Origin: Candidatus Nanopelagicaceae bacterium
Lineage (GTDB): Bacteria > Actinomycetota > Actinomycetes > Nanopelagicales > Nanopelagicaceae
NCBI GenBank assembly: GCA_018882885.1
Contig: VERG01000011.1
Span: forward strand, 1 to 52,792
Length of the DNA stretch: 52,792 nucleotides
Reading direction: 5' to 3'
Below, piece by piece: positions 34,833 through 44,613 of the stretch (within the stretch, counting starts at the first letter, position 1; each line of letters starts with the position of its first letter). Position numbers and translations under genes: made by a program. The notes below the pieces were generated by a model. The model had not been told where the DNA came from. It saw only the letters and a list, made by a program, of their open reading frames with translations, and did not search any database.

Positions 34833-36398
34833 TTACCCTTGTGCTTTGTTAACTGTAATAGTTACTGGCGAACCAATAATTCTTGATTCACCAGCACTTG
34901 GTGCTTGTGCCAAAACAATTCCCAGCGGCTGATTAGCATCAAAAACTTCGACAATTTTTACAAAGAAACCCGCCTGAGTTAATAAGGTTTTCGCTTCAAT
35001 CTCAGTTACTCCAACCAAGGCTGGAACCTGCACATTTCCACTGGCAATCTCAAGTACAACTCCGGATCCTGCATCAATAGTTGAGCCTGGTTCTGGGGTT
35101 ACCTTTAAAACTATTCCTGGCTCTTGTTCCGAGTTAACCGCAACCGTGCGTGACACCCGCAATCCAGCAGCAATTAATAATGTCCGTACCTCTTCTAATG
35201 GTTTACCTATCAAATCAGTCGGAACCGTCGCATCACCTGGTCCTTCAGAGAGAGTCAAAGTAACCGCAGAACCTAGAGAAACCCGAGTGGTAGCAAGCGG
35301 TAATTGGTTTGATACACGATCACGTGGAATCCGAGGATCAGGTGCGCGTTGAATAGTGATAGTAAATCCCTGCAATTGTTCGCGCGCTTGAGCTTCAGTC
35401 AAACCAACCACATTAGGAAGCGCTTGAATGGAGCTCTCAGATCCAGGACGGAATACAAAGAAACTTGCTGCGCCGACCAGCACAACAATAGAAAGAGCTA
35501 TGGCGGCGATGCGATTACGACCATTACCAGATGGTTTTTGTTTTGGAATCTGAGTGGTGATGCCCTCACCTTTAGATAACTTCTTCAAATCCTTCAGCAT
35601 CGCATTGGCGCTTTGGTAGCGCTCATTTGGATCTTTAGCCAAAGCAACACTAAAGAAATTGTTCAACACTGGATCTAACGATGGTTCAACCTCGGTAACT
35701 GGAGTAAGAGGCGCTGAAACATGTTGGTAGGCGATCGCAACAGGAGTGTCGCCAGTAAATGGAGGTTTGCCGGAAACTAACTCATAAAACAAACAACCCA
35801 CGGAGTACAAATCACTGCGCGCATCTGCTTGACTGCCAGTAGCTTGTTCTGGAGATAAATACTGCGCGGTGCCAACAATGTTCCAGGTGTTAGTCATAGT
35901 TGCGCCGCTATCTGACAAGGCGCGCGCAATACCAAAATCCATCACCTTGATGTCGCCAGCATCTGTAATCATGATATTTCCCGGCTTTATATCCCGGTGC
36001 ACAATGCTGTTTTTGTGAGAGTACTGGAGGGCAATCAAAATACCTTCCACAATTTCTACGGCGCGCTCTAGTGGAAAGCGCTCGCCGCGATGGATTATCT
36101 CCCGCAGCGTATTGCCCTCTACATACTCCATAACCATGTAGGGCATTGCACCACCGGGCGTATCTTCTTTACCCGAGTCATAAACCGAAACAATTCCGGG
36201 ATGATTTAAGGCTGCAACTGAAAGCGCCTCTTTATTAAAGCGAGTTACAAATGATGGATCGCGAGCCAGATCGCTACGTAAAATTTTTACCGCAACCTGG
36301 CGATTTAATCTTTGATCTTGCGCAACATACACATCAGCCATGCCGCCGGTACCAATCATGGCGCCAAGTTCGTAGCGATCCCCTAAAACTCTTTTCAT
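34833..36398 (-). CDS. pknB: Ser/Thr protein kinase PknB with three PASTA domains
   Basis: Transmembrane sensor kinase. Gly-rich loop GTGGMADV (17-24), K38, HRDIKPGN (134-141), DFG (154-156). The activation loop has T169 and T171 in MTNT, matching the two autophosphorylation threonines of mycobacterial PknB. One membrane helix (about 298-316) leads to three PASTA repeats (about 327-521) that bind muropeptides or lipid II; mycobacterial PknB has four. Length is 521. The antisense partner phosphatase gene is just upstream on the same strand. CwlM-like and MurJ are likely substrates by analogy. Confidence 0.94.
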   Translation of the reverse strand: MKRVLGDRYELGAMIGTGGMADVYVAQDQRLNRQVAVKILRSDLARDPSFVTRFNKEALSVAALNHPGIVSVYDSGKEDTPGGAMPYMVMEYVEGNTLREIIHRGERFPLERAVEIVEGILIALQYSHKNSIVHRDIKPGNIMITDAGDIKVMDFGIARALSDSGATMTNTWNIVGTAQYLSPEQATGSQADARSDLYSVGCLFYELVSGKPPFTGDTPVAIAYQHVSAPLTPVTEVEPSLDPVLNNFFSVALAKDPNERYQSANAMLKDLKKLSKGEGITTQIPKQKPSGNGRNRIAAIALSIVVLVGAASFFVFRPGSESSIQALPNVVGLTEAQAREQLQGFTITIQRAPDPRIPRDRVSNQLPLATTRVSLGSAVTLTLSEGPGDATVPTDLIGKPLEEVRTLLIAAGLRVSRTVAVNSEQEPGIVLKVTPEPGSTIDAGSGVVLEIASGNVQVPALVGVTEIEAKTLLTQAGFFVKIVEVFDANQPLGIVLAQAPSAGESRIIGSPVTITVNKAQG

Positions 36399-36408
36399 TT
36401 TTTAGACC

Positions 36409-37197
36409 TCATTGCGCTGCTCCAAACTTGGTAGCCGCTAAATCAATAGCAGAGTCACTCAACTCAGTTGCAATCACAGTGACATTATCCGGTGCACCGT
36501 TTTTATATGTAAGGTCAACCAAAGAATTCACAGCGTTCTCTAAATCTTGCTGCATCAATTTTAGAATCGAACCCTCATCAACCACTGCGGTTAAACCATC
36601 ACTGCACAACAAAAAGCGATCGCCTTTTTGAGCTGGATATGCCACCAAGATCGGGGTGAGATTTTGTTTGCCCATAAGTGCTTGAGTTAAGAAGGAGCGT
36701 TGTGGGTGATCTGCAATTTCATCCAAAGTGAGTCTGCCCTGATCTACCAACTCCTGCACGACTGTGTGGTCATGGCTGATTAATTCAATTTTTTTGTTGC
36801 GAATGCGATAAGCCCGTGAATCTCCAACATGCAACAAAAGAACATAATCCTTAAACAAAGCCAAAGCGGTAAGTGTTGTGCCCATTCCAATTAACTCGGG
36901 ACGCTTTGCACCAATCTCTGCAATTGCGGCATCCATATCCTCAATAGAGCTGCGTAATAAATCTTCCCGCGAATCATCATCTAAATCAGGGTTAATCAAT
37001 ACTGGTGTTAATTCAGATAACTTTTCAATTACTGCGCGAGATGCGATCTCACCACCAGCGTATCCACCCATTCCATCAGCAACAGCTAGCAATGCAGGGG
37101 AGACAAAACCTGAGTCCTCATTGCCTTCTCTATTTAATCCAACCTCAGAGCGCCAAGCGATCTGGGAGAAATGGAGTTGTAATTCGCTGCTTGCCAT
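36409..37197 (-). CDS. pstP: PP2C-type Ser/Thr phosphatase (PstP)
   Basis: Dephosphorylates PknB and its substrates. PP2C metal-binding motifs VADGMGGYAGGE, GMGTTLTAL, HVGDSRAYR, LCSDGLT and DNVTVI are all present. The 262 residues cover only the catalytic domain; the membrane helix and external region of mycobacterial PstP (514 residues) are missing. The ATG at 37197 is preferred over a TTG 9 bases upstream. It directly precedes pknB with an 11-base gap, without pknA, pbpA, rodA, fhaA or fhaB. Confidence 0.93.
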   Translation of the reverse strand: MASSELQLHFSQIAWRSEVGLNREGNEDSGFVSPALLAVADGMGGYAGGEIASRAVIEKLSELTPVLINPDLDDDSREDLLRSSIEDMDAAIAEIGAKRPELIGMGTTLTALALFKDYVLLLHVGDSRAYRIRNKKIELISHDHTVVQELVDQGRLTLDEIADHPQRSFLTQALMGKQNLTPILVAYPAQKGDRFLLCSDGLTAVVDEGSILKLMQQDLENAVNSLVDLTYKNGAPDNVTVIATELSDSAIDLAATKFGAAQ

Positions 37198-37206
37198 GAT
37201 TCCCAA

Positions 37207-37212
37207 AGCCTA
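37207..37212 (-). promoter_or_regulatory. -10 hexamer TAGGCT for pstP
   Basis: Ends 9 bases before the ATG at 37197, slightly further than at other leaderless starts. It predicts a 5' end within a few bases of the ATG. Confidence 0.4.
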
Positions 37213-37243
37213 TAAGGGTGAGCGGCAATTATCACCGCCCGAG

Positions 37244-37249
37244 TATCCT
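37244..37249 (+). promoter_or_regulatory. -10 hexamer TATCCT for leaderless pheA mRNA
   Basis: Ends 6 bases before the GTG at 37256 and supports that start over an ATG 60 bases upstream. Confidence 0.5.
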
Positions 37250-37255
37250 TACGCA

Positions 37256-38176
37256 GTGACGAGGTACGCATATTTAGGTCCAGTCGGGACTTTTACTGAG
37301 GCTGCGCTGCGCACTATCTCCTCAAACTCTGACACCTTAACTCCTTACTCAAATGTCACCGCTGCTCTTGATGCGGTACGTACCGGCAATGCTGAAAGAG
37401 CTTTAGTGCCGATCGAAAACTCCATCGAAGGAGTTGTTGCCCGCACATTAGATGAGTTGGCGATCGGTGAACCACTTGTTATCTATAACGAGGTTACTTT
37501 GCCTGTGACCTTTGCTTTGTTGGTAAGTAAAGGCAAGGGAAACTATCCAATTAAGAAAATTGCAACACATCCACATGCAGAAGCACAGTGCCGCACCTTT
37601 ATCGCCAAGAATTATCCAGATGTAGAGATCATTACAACATCATCAACCGCTGCTGCCGCACAGGCTTTGGCAAATAATGAGTTTGATGCCGCGATTGCAT
37701 CGCCAAATGCGGCAGAAACCTACGATCTTTTAGCACTCGCAAACAACATTGGCGACAATGATGGCGCGGTAACACGGTTTGTTTTGGTTGGAAAACCCGG
37801 AGTTGTTCCAGCCGCCACGGGTTTTGATCGCACCTCACTCGCCGCATTTATTGGCGCTGATCATGCAGGTGCTTTACTTGAGGTTTTAACTGAGTTCTCT
37901 GTACGCGGTGTTAACTTAACCTTTATTCAATCCCGTCCTACTGGCCGCGAACTCGGTCACTATCACTTCATTATTGATGCAGAGGGACATATAAATGAGG
38001 AGCGGGTTGGCGATGCTTTGATGGGGTTACGCCGTATCTGTGAAGATGTTCGATACCTCGGTTCATATCCCAGAGCCGATAAAGTTGCGCCAACAACAAC
38101 ACCAGCAACCGCAGACTCCTCCTTTAAAGAGGCGGATGCATGGCTTGCTGCGGTGCGGGCCGGGGAGAAGATTTAA
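37256..38176 (+). CDS. pheA: Prephenate dehydratase
   Basis: Converts prephenate to phenylpyruvate in phenylalanine synthesis. The catalytic domain begins RYAYLGPVGTFTEAAL; NSIEGVV and VTRFVLVG follow. A C-terminal ACT domain holds the phenylalanine-sensing motif as QSRP and GHYHFIID. The GTG at 37256 matches the family N-terminus and a leaderless promoter; the open frame further upstream overlaps pstP and the divergent region. 306 residues. serS starts on the base after its stop. Confidence 0.92.
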   Translation: MTRYAYLGPVGTFTEAALRTISSNSDTLTPYSNVTAALDAVRTGNAERALVPIENSIEGVVARTLDELAIGEPLVIYNEVTLPVTFALLVSKGKGNYPIKKIATHPHAEAQCRTFIAKNYPDVEIITTSSTAAAAQALANNEFDAAIASPNAAETYDLLALANNIGDNDGAVTRFVLVGKPGVVPAATGFDRTSLAAFIGADHAGALLEVLTEFSVRGVNLTFIQSRPTGRELGHYHFIIDAEGHINEERVGDALMGLRRICEDVRYLGSYPRADKVAPTTTPATADSSFKEADAWLAAVRAGEKI

Positions 38177-39439
38177 ATGATTGATGTAAAGGCGTTGCGT
38201 GAAAATCCAGATTTGGTACGCGCCTCCCAAAAGGCCCGCGGTGAGAACCCTGATTTAGTTGATCAAGCATTGGTAGCTGATGAAAAGCGTCGTAACGCAA
38301 TTGTTGAATTTGAAGCGCTGCGCGCTGAACAAAACACCTTATCTAAATCAGTGGGCGCTGCTAAAGGTGATGAGAAAGCTGCGCTTCTAGATAAAGCCAA
38401 ATCCTTATCCGCTGCCGTTAAAGAGGCGGAGAGCAAAAAAAACACCACTGAAACTGATTTCAAAAAAATCGCAATGGAGATCTCCAATCTGGTTGACACC
38501 AGCGCACCGGTCGGCGGCGAAGCAGATTTCAAGGTAATTGAAGAGATCGGCACACCGCGCAAATTTGATTTTGAACCAAAGGATCATGTCGAGCTAGGCA
38601 AAATTCTTGGTGCGATTGATGTCGAACGTGGCGCAAAGGTTTCAGGTGCACGTTTTTATTATCTAACCGGTGTTGGTGCATTGTTAGAGCTGGCGCTAGT
38701 TAATTATGCAATCACTATGGCCACAAAAGCTGGCTTCATCCCGGTAATTCCACCAGTATTGGTAAAGCCGGCCGCGATGGAGGGCACTGGGTTTTTAGGA
38801 CAGGCCGCCGAAAATGTATTTCATTTAAAAGAGGATGATTTTTATTTAGTTGGTACCAGTGAGGTTCCACTTGCGGCTTATCACATGGATGAAATTCTGG
38901 ATTCAAAATCGCTACCGCTGCGCTACACCGGTTACTCACCATGTTTCCGTCGCGAAGCCGGTTCTTACGGCAAAGACACTCGCGGAATTATTCGCGTCCA
39001 TCAATTTGAAAAGGTTGAGATGTTTTCATTTTGTGCACCAGAGGAAGCTGTTGCCGAACACCAAAGATTGCTGGCTTGGGAAAAAGATTTCCTAAATGCG
39101 ATGGAGATTCCTTATCGAGTAATTGATGTTGCAACTGGCGATCTAGGCTCCAGCGCCAATCGCAAATTTGATTGCGAAGCCTGGATTCCAACCCAAAACG
39201 CTTACCGCGAAGTCACCAGCACCTCAAACTGCAGTGAGTTTCAAGCCCGCCGTTTAAATGTGCGCACTAAAGGTGACAACGGCACATACCCAGTAGCGAC
39301 TTTAAATGGAACTTTGGTGGCTGTACCGCGCATGATTGTTTCGATATTAGAAAATCACCAACAAGCAGATGGTTCGGTATTGGTACCAAAAGCTTTACAA
39401 CCATTCCTTGGAATGGATCGATTTAATCCGGTGGGTTAA
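38177..39439 (+). CDS. serS: Seryl-tRNA synthetase
   Basis: Charges tRNA-Ser; two tRNA-Ser genes are nearby in this window. A coiled-coil arm covers about 30-100. Class II motifs are clear: [10 protein letters not shown] (motif 2 start), [21 protein letters not shown], and [13 protein letters not shown] with the later [15 protein letters not shown] region. 420 residues is standard. Sits between pheA and the HAD gene with no gaps. Confidence 0.97.
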   Translation: MIDVKALRENPDLVRASQKARGENPDLVDQALVADEKRRNAIVEFEALRAEQNTLSKSVGAAKGDEKAALLDKAKSLSAAVKEAESKKNTTETDFKKIAMEISNLVDTSAPVGGEADFKVIEEIGTPRKFDFEPKDHVELGKILGAIDVERGAKVSGARFYYLTGVGALLELALVNYAITMATKAGFIPVIPPVLVKPAAMEGTGFLGQAAENVFHLKEDDFYLVGTSEVPLAAYHMDEILDSKSLPLRYTGYSPCFRREAGSYGKDTRGIIRVHQFEKVEMFSFCAPEEAVAEHQRLLAWEKDFLNAMEIPYRVIDVATGDLGSSANRKFDCEAWIPTQNAYREVTSTSNCSEFQARRLNVRTKGDNGTYPVATLNGTLVAVPRMIVSILENHQQADGSVLVPKALQPFLGMDRFNPVG

Positions 39440-40261
39440 TTGAGCGACTTACTGCGCCGCCCTAAATTAATCGCAACTGATTTAGATGGAACCATAGTTC
39501 CCCATCAAGGCAAGATTTCAGAGCGCACTAAAGCCGCTTTTCATGCTGCACATGAAGCGGGCATAGAAATTTATTATGTAACTGGAAGACCACCGCGCTG
39601 GATGCCAGAGATTGCAGAAGCGTTTTCCTTCGGTCACAGCATTTTGGGAAATGGCGCGATGCTTTATGACATACACAATGAAAAAATTTTGGAAGAGTGG
39701 TTGATGCCGGTTGAAAACCAGATTGAAACCGTCAATCGCCTTCGAATGGCAATCCCAACCATTTCTTTTGCGGTCGAGGCGCACCATTATTTTCATCGAG
39801 AAAAGGCGTATATCCCGCGCTGGGATGTCGGCTTAGACAATATCGGAGTTCATGACATCACTGAGATTATGCAGACCCCAGCAATGAAAATGTTGGCCCG
39901 TTGTTCAGATCAAGAGTTGAGCTCTGATGAGATGTTGGAAATTGCGATTAAAGAGCTAGAAGGAGTTGCCACAGTTACTCATTCCAATCCTCATGATTCG
40001 CTGTTGGAAATCAACGCGCACGGAGTTTCAAAAGGTGCGACACTTTCAAAGATGGCGCAGCGCCATGGAATTACTGCAGAACAGGCCGTAGCTTTTGGCG
40101 ATAATCCAAATGATTTCACGATGCTCTCATGGGCGGGCCGGTCGTGGGCAATGGCAGATGGCCACCCACATGGCAAACTTCATGCCAAGTTCATCGCTGA
40201 GCCGCATCATCAAGATGGTGTAGCAAAAGAGATAGAGAAGTTACTGGAGTTACCAAAATGA
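39440..40261 (+). CDS. HAD-superfamily hydrolase (Cof type)
   Basis: Phosphatase of the Cof subfamily, substrate unknown. The catalytic DLDGT motif appears near residue 14-18, and GDNPND near 220 supplies the Mg-binding Asp. Length 273. TTG start immediately after serS. M. tuberculosis has a comparable HAD gene in the pheA-serS neighbourhood (Rv3813c). Overlaps the next gene by 4 bases. Confidence 0.86.
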   Translation: MSDLLRRPKLIATDLDGTIVPHQGKISERTKAAFHAAHEAGIEIYYVTGRPPRWMPEIAEAFSFGHSILGNGAMLYDIHNEKILEEWLMPVENQIETVNRLRMAIPTISFAVEAHHYFHREKAYIPRWDVGLDNIGVHDITEIMQTPAMKMLARCSDQELSSDEMLEIAIKELEGVATVTHSNPHDSLLEINAHGVSKGATLSKMAQRHGITAEQAVAFGDNPNDFTMLSWAGRSWAMADGHPHGKLHAKFIAEPHHQDGVAKEIEKLLELPK

Positions 40262-40881
40262 TCGTTATGCCCGCTTGGTTGGATCTCCTAACAATTGGAA
40301 TTGGTGGATTACAAGGTGCGCTTTTTGCAATCTTTTACAAACGTTTTGATTTAGTTGGTGTTTTTGCAGTTGCGATACTTACGGGATTGGGTGGCGGAAT
40401 TCTGCGCGATGTTTTGTTGGATGCGGGCCGGCCGGCTGCGATGCAAGACAAATACATACTGACTGCAATTGCTGCGGTTGTGGTGGCGTTATTGATTGGC
40501 CGTTGGTTTAAAAAAGCGGTCAGCGGTGTGGTGTTTCTAGATTCTGTCGCTATGTCTTTATTTGCAATTGCCGGAACCTACAAAGCTTTGTCATTTAGCA
40601 CCTCAGCATTAGTTGCGGTTTTGTTAGGAGTCATTACTGCGGTCGGTGGTGGAGTTTTGCGTGATGTGGTTTGTGGAATGACACCTCAGATTTTCTCTGG
40701 TGGACCTTTGTATGCAACCGCTTCAGCAATTGGTTCCGTTATTTTTGTTTTATTGGAGCGAACTGAATTAGATCTAAATATCTCTGTTGCAATTGCCACA
40801 TCTTTAATCGTCGCAATTCAAATGGCCTCGGTCCGGTTCCGCATTCACCTAAAACCAGCCCTTCCAAGTTTGGATAAGTAA
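40258..40881 (+). CDS. TRIC-type cation channel family protein (UPF0126)
   Basis: Membrane protein of 207 residues with seven hydrophobic segments. Two glycine-rich repeats, GGGILRDVLLD and GGGVLRDVVCG, are the hallmark of bacterial TRIC/YicG proteins, which form trimeric channels for K+ in studied members. It overlaps the HAD gene by 4 bases. Role here unknown. Confidence 0.85.
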   Translation: MIVMPAWLDLLTIGIGGLQGALFAIFYKRFDLVGVFAVAILTGLGGGILRDVLLDAGRPAAMQDKYILTAIAAVVVALLIGRWFKKAVSGVVFLDSVAMSLFAIAGTYKALSFSTSALVAVLLGVITAVGGGVLRDVVCGMTPQIFSGGPLYATASAIGSVIFVLLERTELDLNISVAIATSLIVAIQMASVRFRIHLKPALPSLDK

Positions 40882-40934
40882 ACAAAAGCCAACTGATTTG
40901 GTAGACCCCCGTTGGTGCAGGTAAGTTTTCCCAC

Positions 40935-41020
40935 GGAGGGCTCGCATAGTGGCCTAGTGCACCGGTCTTGAAAACCGGCAAGGGAAACCTTCGTGGGTTC
41001 AAATCCCACGCCCTCCGCCA
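40935..41020 (+). tRNA. tRNA-Ser (TGA anticodon), CCA encoded
   Basis: Acceptor GGAGGGC pairing to GCCCTCC; anticodon loop CTTGAAA gives TGA; a long variable arm is typical of tRNA-Ser. The CCA at 41018-41020 is encoded. Confidence 0.96.
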
Positions 41021-41139
41021 GAATTTTTTAACTCCGCCCGCCCTGTGTGCGAACTCATAAGGTCTCACCTAGAAACTCCTCTGAACCGCGAGGAAAATTA
41101 CCGCATCAGTTTTGGCGATTTCCTTCAAGGAGGCGTTGC

Positions 41140-41943
41140 GTGGCAACAGGTGTTTTTTCTTCAACGCGAGCAGCTATTAAAGAGCGCACGCTGCGAACCG
41201 ACAAGTGGTGGTTACAACCATTAATCACAGTTGCGGTCTTGCTCTCCTTTATTGTTTATGCAACTTTCCGCGCCTTTGAAAACAAGCATTACTTCGCCGA
41301 GCCGCTAATCTCACCTTTCTATTCACCATGTCTTTCTACTGCTTGTGTTGAAGGTGCATCACATTTTGGAACTCCATTTGGCGCAATCAATTTATTTGGA
41401 TTAGCAATCTCGCCAGCGCTACTTATTTTGATCTTTCCACTCGGTTTCCGGTTAACCTGTTATTACTACCGCAAGGCTTACTACCGTTCATTTTGGATGT
41501 CGCCGCCAGCCTGCGCAGTTGCAGAGCCACACTCCAAATACACCGGAGAAACCCGTGCCCCATTAATTATGCAAAACGGTCACCGTTGGTTTTTCTACGC
41601 TGGTTTAGTTCTTAATGTGATTCTCACCTATGACGCTGTAATCGCTTTCAAAAACCCAGAAGGCGAGTGGGGACACATGAGCGTTGGTACCTTAATTCTT
41701 ACCTTGAATGCAACCATGTTGTGGTTGTACTCAGCTTCATGCCATACCTGCCGGCACACAATTGGTGGACGACTTCGCCACTTCTCGCAACATCCAGTGC
41801 GTTATAAGTTGTGGACCTGGGTATCGGTTCTAAATCACAAACATCCAAACTTCGCTTGGATTTCATTGATTGTTGTTGCACTTACAGATTTCTATGTTCG
41901 TGCAGTGGCATCTGGATCCATTACCAACTACTACTTCTTCTAG
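41140..41943 (+). CDS. sdhC: Succinate dehydrogenase membrane anchor/cytochrome b subunit (Sdh1 type)
   Basis: Anchors the SdhAB head and passes electrons to quinone. 267 residues with five or so helices; several His in SASCHTCRHTIGG and VLNHKHPN may bind haem. It matches the Rv0249c-type single anchor subunit of mycobacterial Sdh1. The GTG at 41140 is fixed by AAGGAGG at 41127-41133. No separate SdhD gene is present. It is followed by sdhA after 9 bases. Confidence 0.83.
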   Translation: MATGVFSSTRAAIKERTLRTDKWWLQPLITVAVLLSFIVYATFRAFENKHYFAEPLISPFYSPCLSTACVEGASHFGTPFGAINLFGLAISPALLILIFPLGFRLTCYYYRKAYYRSFWMSPPACAVAEPHSKYTGETRAPLIMQNGHRWFFYAGLVLNVILTYDAVIAFKNPEGEWGHMSVGTLILTLNATMLWLYSASCHTCRHTIGGRLRHFSQHPVRYKLWTWVSVLNHKHPNFAWISLIVVALTDFYVRAVASGSITNYYFF

Positions 41944-41952
41944 GACGAATCC

Positions 41953-43851
41953 ATGGCAAATAACGACATTAAATATGATCGCTACCGATTCGATGTAGTT
42001 GTAATCGGAGCTGGCGGCGCAGGATTGCGCGCGGCTGTAGAGGCACGCCAAGCAGGACTTCGCGTTGCCATCATCTGTAAATCATTATTTGGCAAGGCCC
42101 ACACCGTTATGGCTGAAGGTGGCGCTGCTGCTGCAATGGGCAATGTAAATGAAAATGATGGTTGGAAGGTTCACTTCCGCGACACGATGCGCGGTGGAAA
42201 ATTCCTAAACAACTGGCGCATGGCTGAGCTACACGCCAAAGAATCACCAGATCGAATTTGGGAGTTAGAGACCTGGGGTGCGTTATTTGATCGCACCAAA
42301 GATGGTCGAATCTCACAACGTAACTTCGGCGGACATGAGTATCCACGTCTTGCTCACGTTGGTGACCGTACAGGTTTGGAGTTAATCCGCACCATGCAGC
42401 AAAAAATTGTTGCGATGCAACAAAAAGATGCCAAGGAACATGGCGATGCCGAGAAGTACATCAAAGTTTTCGCCGAGTTAACTATCACTGAAATTATTAA
42501 GGATGGAAAGAAAGTTGCGGGTTGTTACGGCTACTGGCGCGAAACTGGAAATGAAGTTTTGTTTGAAGCCCCAGCAGTTGTTCTTGCAACCGGTGGAATT
42601 GGAAAATCTTTCAAAATTACCTCCAACTCTTGGGAAGGCACCGGCGACGGACATGCGCTAGCGCTAAAAGCCGGATCTGCATTAGTTGATATGGAGTTTG
42701 TACAGTTCCATCCCACCGGCATGGTTTGGCCACCATCGGTTCGGGGAATTTTGGTTACTGAATCAGTTCGTGGTGATGGCGGAGTTCTCACCAACTCTGA
42801 AGGCAAACGGTTCATGTTTAATTACATCCCAGAGGTTTTCAAAGATAAGTACGCTGACAATGAAGAAGAAGCTGATCGCTGGTACAAAGATCAGAACAAC
42901 AACCGTCGTCCTCCAGAGTTGTTGCCACGTGATGAAGTGGCGCGTGCCATCAACGCTGAAGTTAAAGCCGGACGTGGCTCTGAGCATGGCGGCGTTTACC
43001 TTGATGTTTCAAAGCGTCTGCCTGCTGATGAAATCAAGCGTCGTTTGCCTTCAATGTGGCATCAATTCAAGGAGTTGGCTGATGTTGATATCACCGAGCA
43101 ACCAATGGAGGTTGGCCCAACCTGTCACTATGTAATGGGTGGTGTAAAGGTTGATCCAGACACCGCTGCTGCTTATGGGGTAGAAGGTTTGTTTGCTGCC
43201 GGCGAAGTCGCAGGTGGAATGCATGGCTCCAACCGTCTTGGTGGAAACTCACTTTCAGATCTTTTGGTATTCGGCCGTCGTGCTGGTGCAGGCGCTGCTG
43301 AATATGTAAAGAGTTTGGGTGGCAAATCTCCAGAAGCAAGTGATAAAGCGATCGCAAAGGCTCACGAACATTTGAATGCTCCATTTACCCGTGAAGGTGA
43401 TCAGAATCCATACTCACTACATCAAGAGCTACAAAACGTCACACAGGATTTAGTGGGGATTATCCGCACTGAAAAAGAACTTGTGGAAGCTCTAAAGAAG
43501 TTGGAATCCATCCGCGAGCGGGCCGCAAAAGTTAAAGCAACTGGCGGAAAAGCTTTCAATCCGGGCTTTCATCTAGCAATTGATCTTGAGAATATGTTGT
43601 TGGTATCTGAATCAATCGCACGTTCAGCATTAGAGCGTCAGGAATCTCGCGGCGGTCACACCCGCGATGATTATCCAAAGATGGATGCAAATTGGCGTCA
43701 GGTAAACCATCTAACAACTTGGAGCGGCAAGAAGGTTGAGATTGAGGCGCAACCAGCCAAGATGTTGCCGAGCGAACTTCTAGAGCTGTTTGAAATGGAT
43801 GAGTTAAAGAAGTACTTCACTGAGAAAGAACTCGCGAAAGGCGGCAAATAA
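41953..43851 (+). CDS. sdhA: Succinate dehydrogenase flavoprotein subunit
   Basis: Oxidises succinate to fumarate. The FAD-binding GAGGAGLRA is near residue 18-26. The covalent-FAD His lies in GKAHTVMAEGG. The active-site region VQFHPTGM and the HGSNRLGGNSLSDLLVFG motif are present. At 632 residues it is long, in line with the Sdh1 (Rv0248c) type. sdhB begins on the next base. Confidence 0.95.
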   Translation: MANNDIKYDRYRFDVVVIGAGGAGLRAAVEARQAGLRVAIICKSLFGKAHTVMAEGGAAAAMGNVNENDGWKVHFRDTMRGGKFLNNWRMAELHAKESPDRIWELETWGALFDRTKDGRISQRNFGGHEYPRLAHVGDRTGLELIRTMQQKIVAMQQKDAKEHGDAEKYIKVFAELTITEIIKDGKKVAGCYGYWRETGNEVLFEAPAVVLATGGIGKSFKITSNSWEGTGDGHALALKAGSALVDMEFVQFHPTGMVWPPSVRGILVTESVRGDGGVLTNSEGKRFMFNYIPEVFKDKYADNEEEADRWYKDQNNNRRPPELLPRDEVARAINAEVKAGRGSEHGGVYLDVSKRLPADEIKRRLPSMWHQFKELADVDITEQPMEVGPTCHYVMGGVKVDPDTAAAYGVEGLFAAGEVAGGMHGSNRLGGNSLSDLLVFGRRAGAGAAEYVKSLGGKSPEASDKAIAKAHEHLNAPFTREGDQNPYSLHQELQNVTQDLVGIIRTEKELVEALKKLESIRERAAKVKATGGKAFNPGFHLAIDLENMLLVSESIARSALERQESRGGHTRDDYPKMDANWRQVNHLTTWSGKKVEIEAQPAKMLPSELLELFEMDELKKYFTEKELAKGGK

Positions 43852-44613
43852 ATGTCCCGCAAAGTAAAGATGCGCATTTGGCGTGGCGATGTCAAAGGCG
43901 GAGAGTTCAAAGATGTCAGCGTTGATGCCAACGAAGGTGAAGTTGTTCTTGATGTAATCCACCGTGTTCAAGGCACACAGATGCCAGATCTCGCGGTGCG
44001 CTGGAACTGCAAAGCTGGAAAATGCGGCTCCTGCTCGATGGAAATCAATGGAAAACCACGTTTGGCATGCATGACCCGCATGAACTCATTTGCCGAGGAT
44101 GAAACCATCACAGTTACACCACTTCGCGCCTTCCCGGTCATCCGCGATCTGGTAACTGATGTTTCCTTCAACTACAAGAAGGCGATGGAAGTTCCAGCAT
44201 TTGAGGGACCAACAGATTTGAAGCCTGGTGAGTACCGGATGCAACAAGTTGATGTTGAGCGATCACAAGAGTTTAGAAAATGTATCGAGTGCTTCCTTTG
44301 CCAGGACACCTGCCATGTAATCCGTGATCATGAAGAGAATAAGAAATCCTTCGCGGGACCACGTTTCTTCATCCGGATTGCAGAGCTTGATATGCATCCA
44401 CTTGATCGCTTGCGTAATCGCAAACAAAAAGCGCAAGAGGAGCACGGCCTTGGAATGTGCAACATCACCAAGTGCTGTACTGAGGTTTGCCCAGAGCACA
44501 TCAAGATCACCGACAACGCGATTATTCCTATGAAAGAGCGCGTAGTTGATGTTAAGTACGATCCAGTTCGTTGGTTGGGATCAAAGATCCGCAAACGCGA
44601 GGGCATCAACTAA
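43852..44613 (+). CDS. sdhB: Succinate dehydrogenase iron-sulfur subunit
   Basis: Carries electrons from FAD to quinone. 2Fe-2S ligands lie in CKAGKCGSCSMEI; the 4Fe-4S/3Fe-4S ligands are in CIECFLCQDTC and CNITKCCTEVCP. 253 residues. It overlaps the next start by 1 base (TAATG). Confidence 0.95.
   Translation: MSRKVKMRIWRGDVKGGEFKDVSVDANEGEVVLDVIHRVQGTQMPDLAVRWNCKAGKCGSCSMEINGKPRLACMTRMNSFAEDETITVTPLRAFPVIRDLVTDVSFNYKKAMEVPAFEGPTDLKPGEYRMQQVDVERSQEFRKCIECFLCQDTCHVIRDHEENKKSFAGPRFFIRIAELDMHPLDRLRNRKQKAQEEHGLGMCNITKCCTEVCPEHIKITDNAIIPMKERVVDVKYDPVRWLGSKIRKREGIN

Noticed and set aside
36878-37255. Long upstream extension of pheA
   Set aside because: It overlaps pstP on the other strand; the family N-terminus and the leaderless promoter both point to the GTG at 37256.
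41047-41139. Upstream extension of the sdhC frame
   Set aside because: AAGGAGG sits just before the GTG at 41140, so upstream codons are probably not translated.
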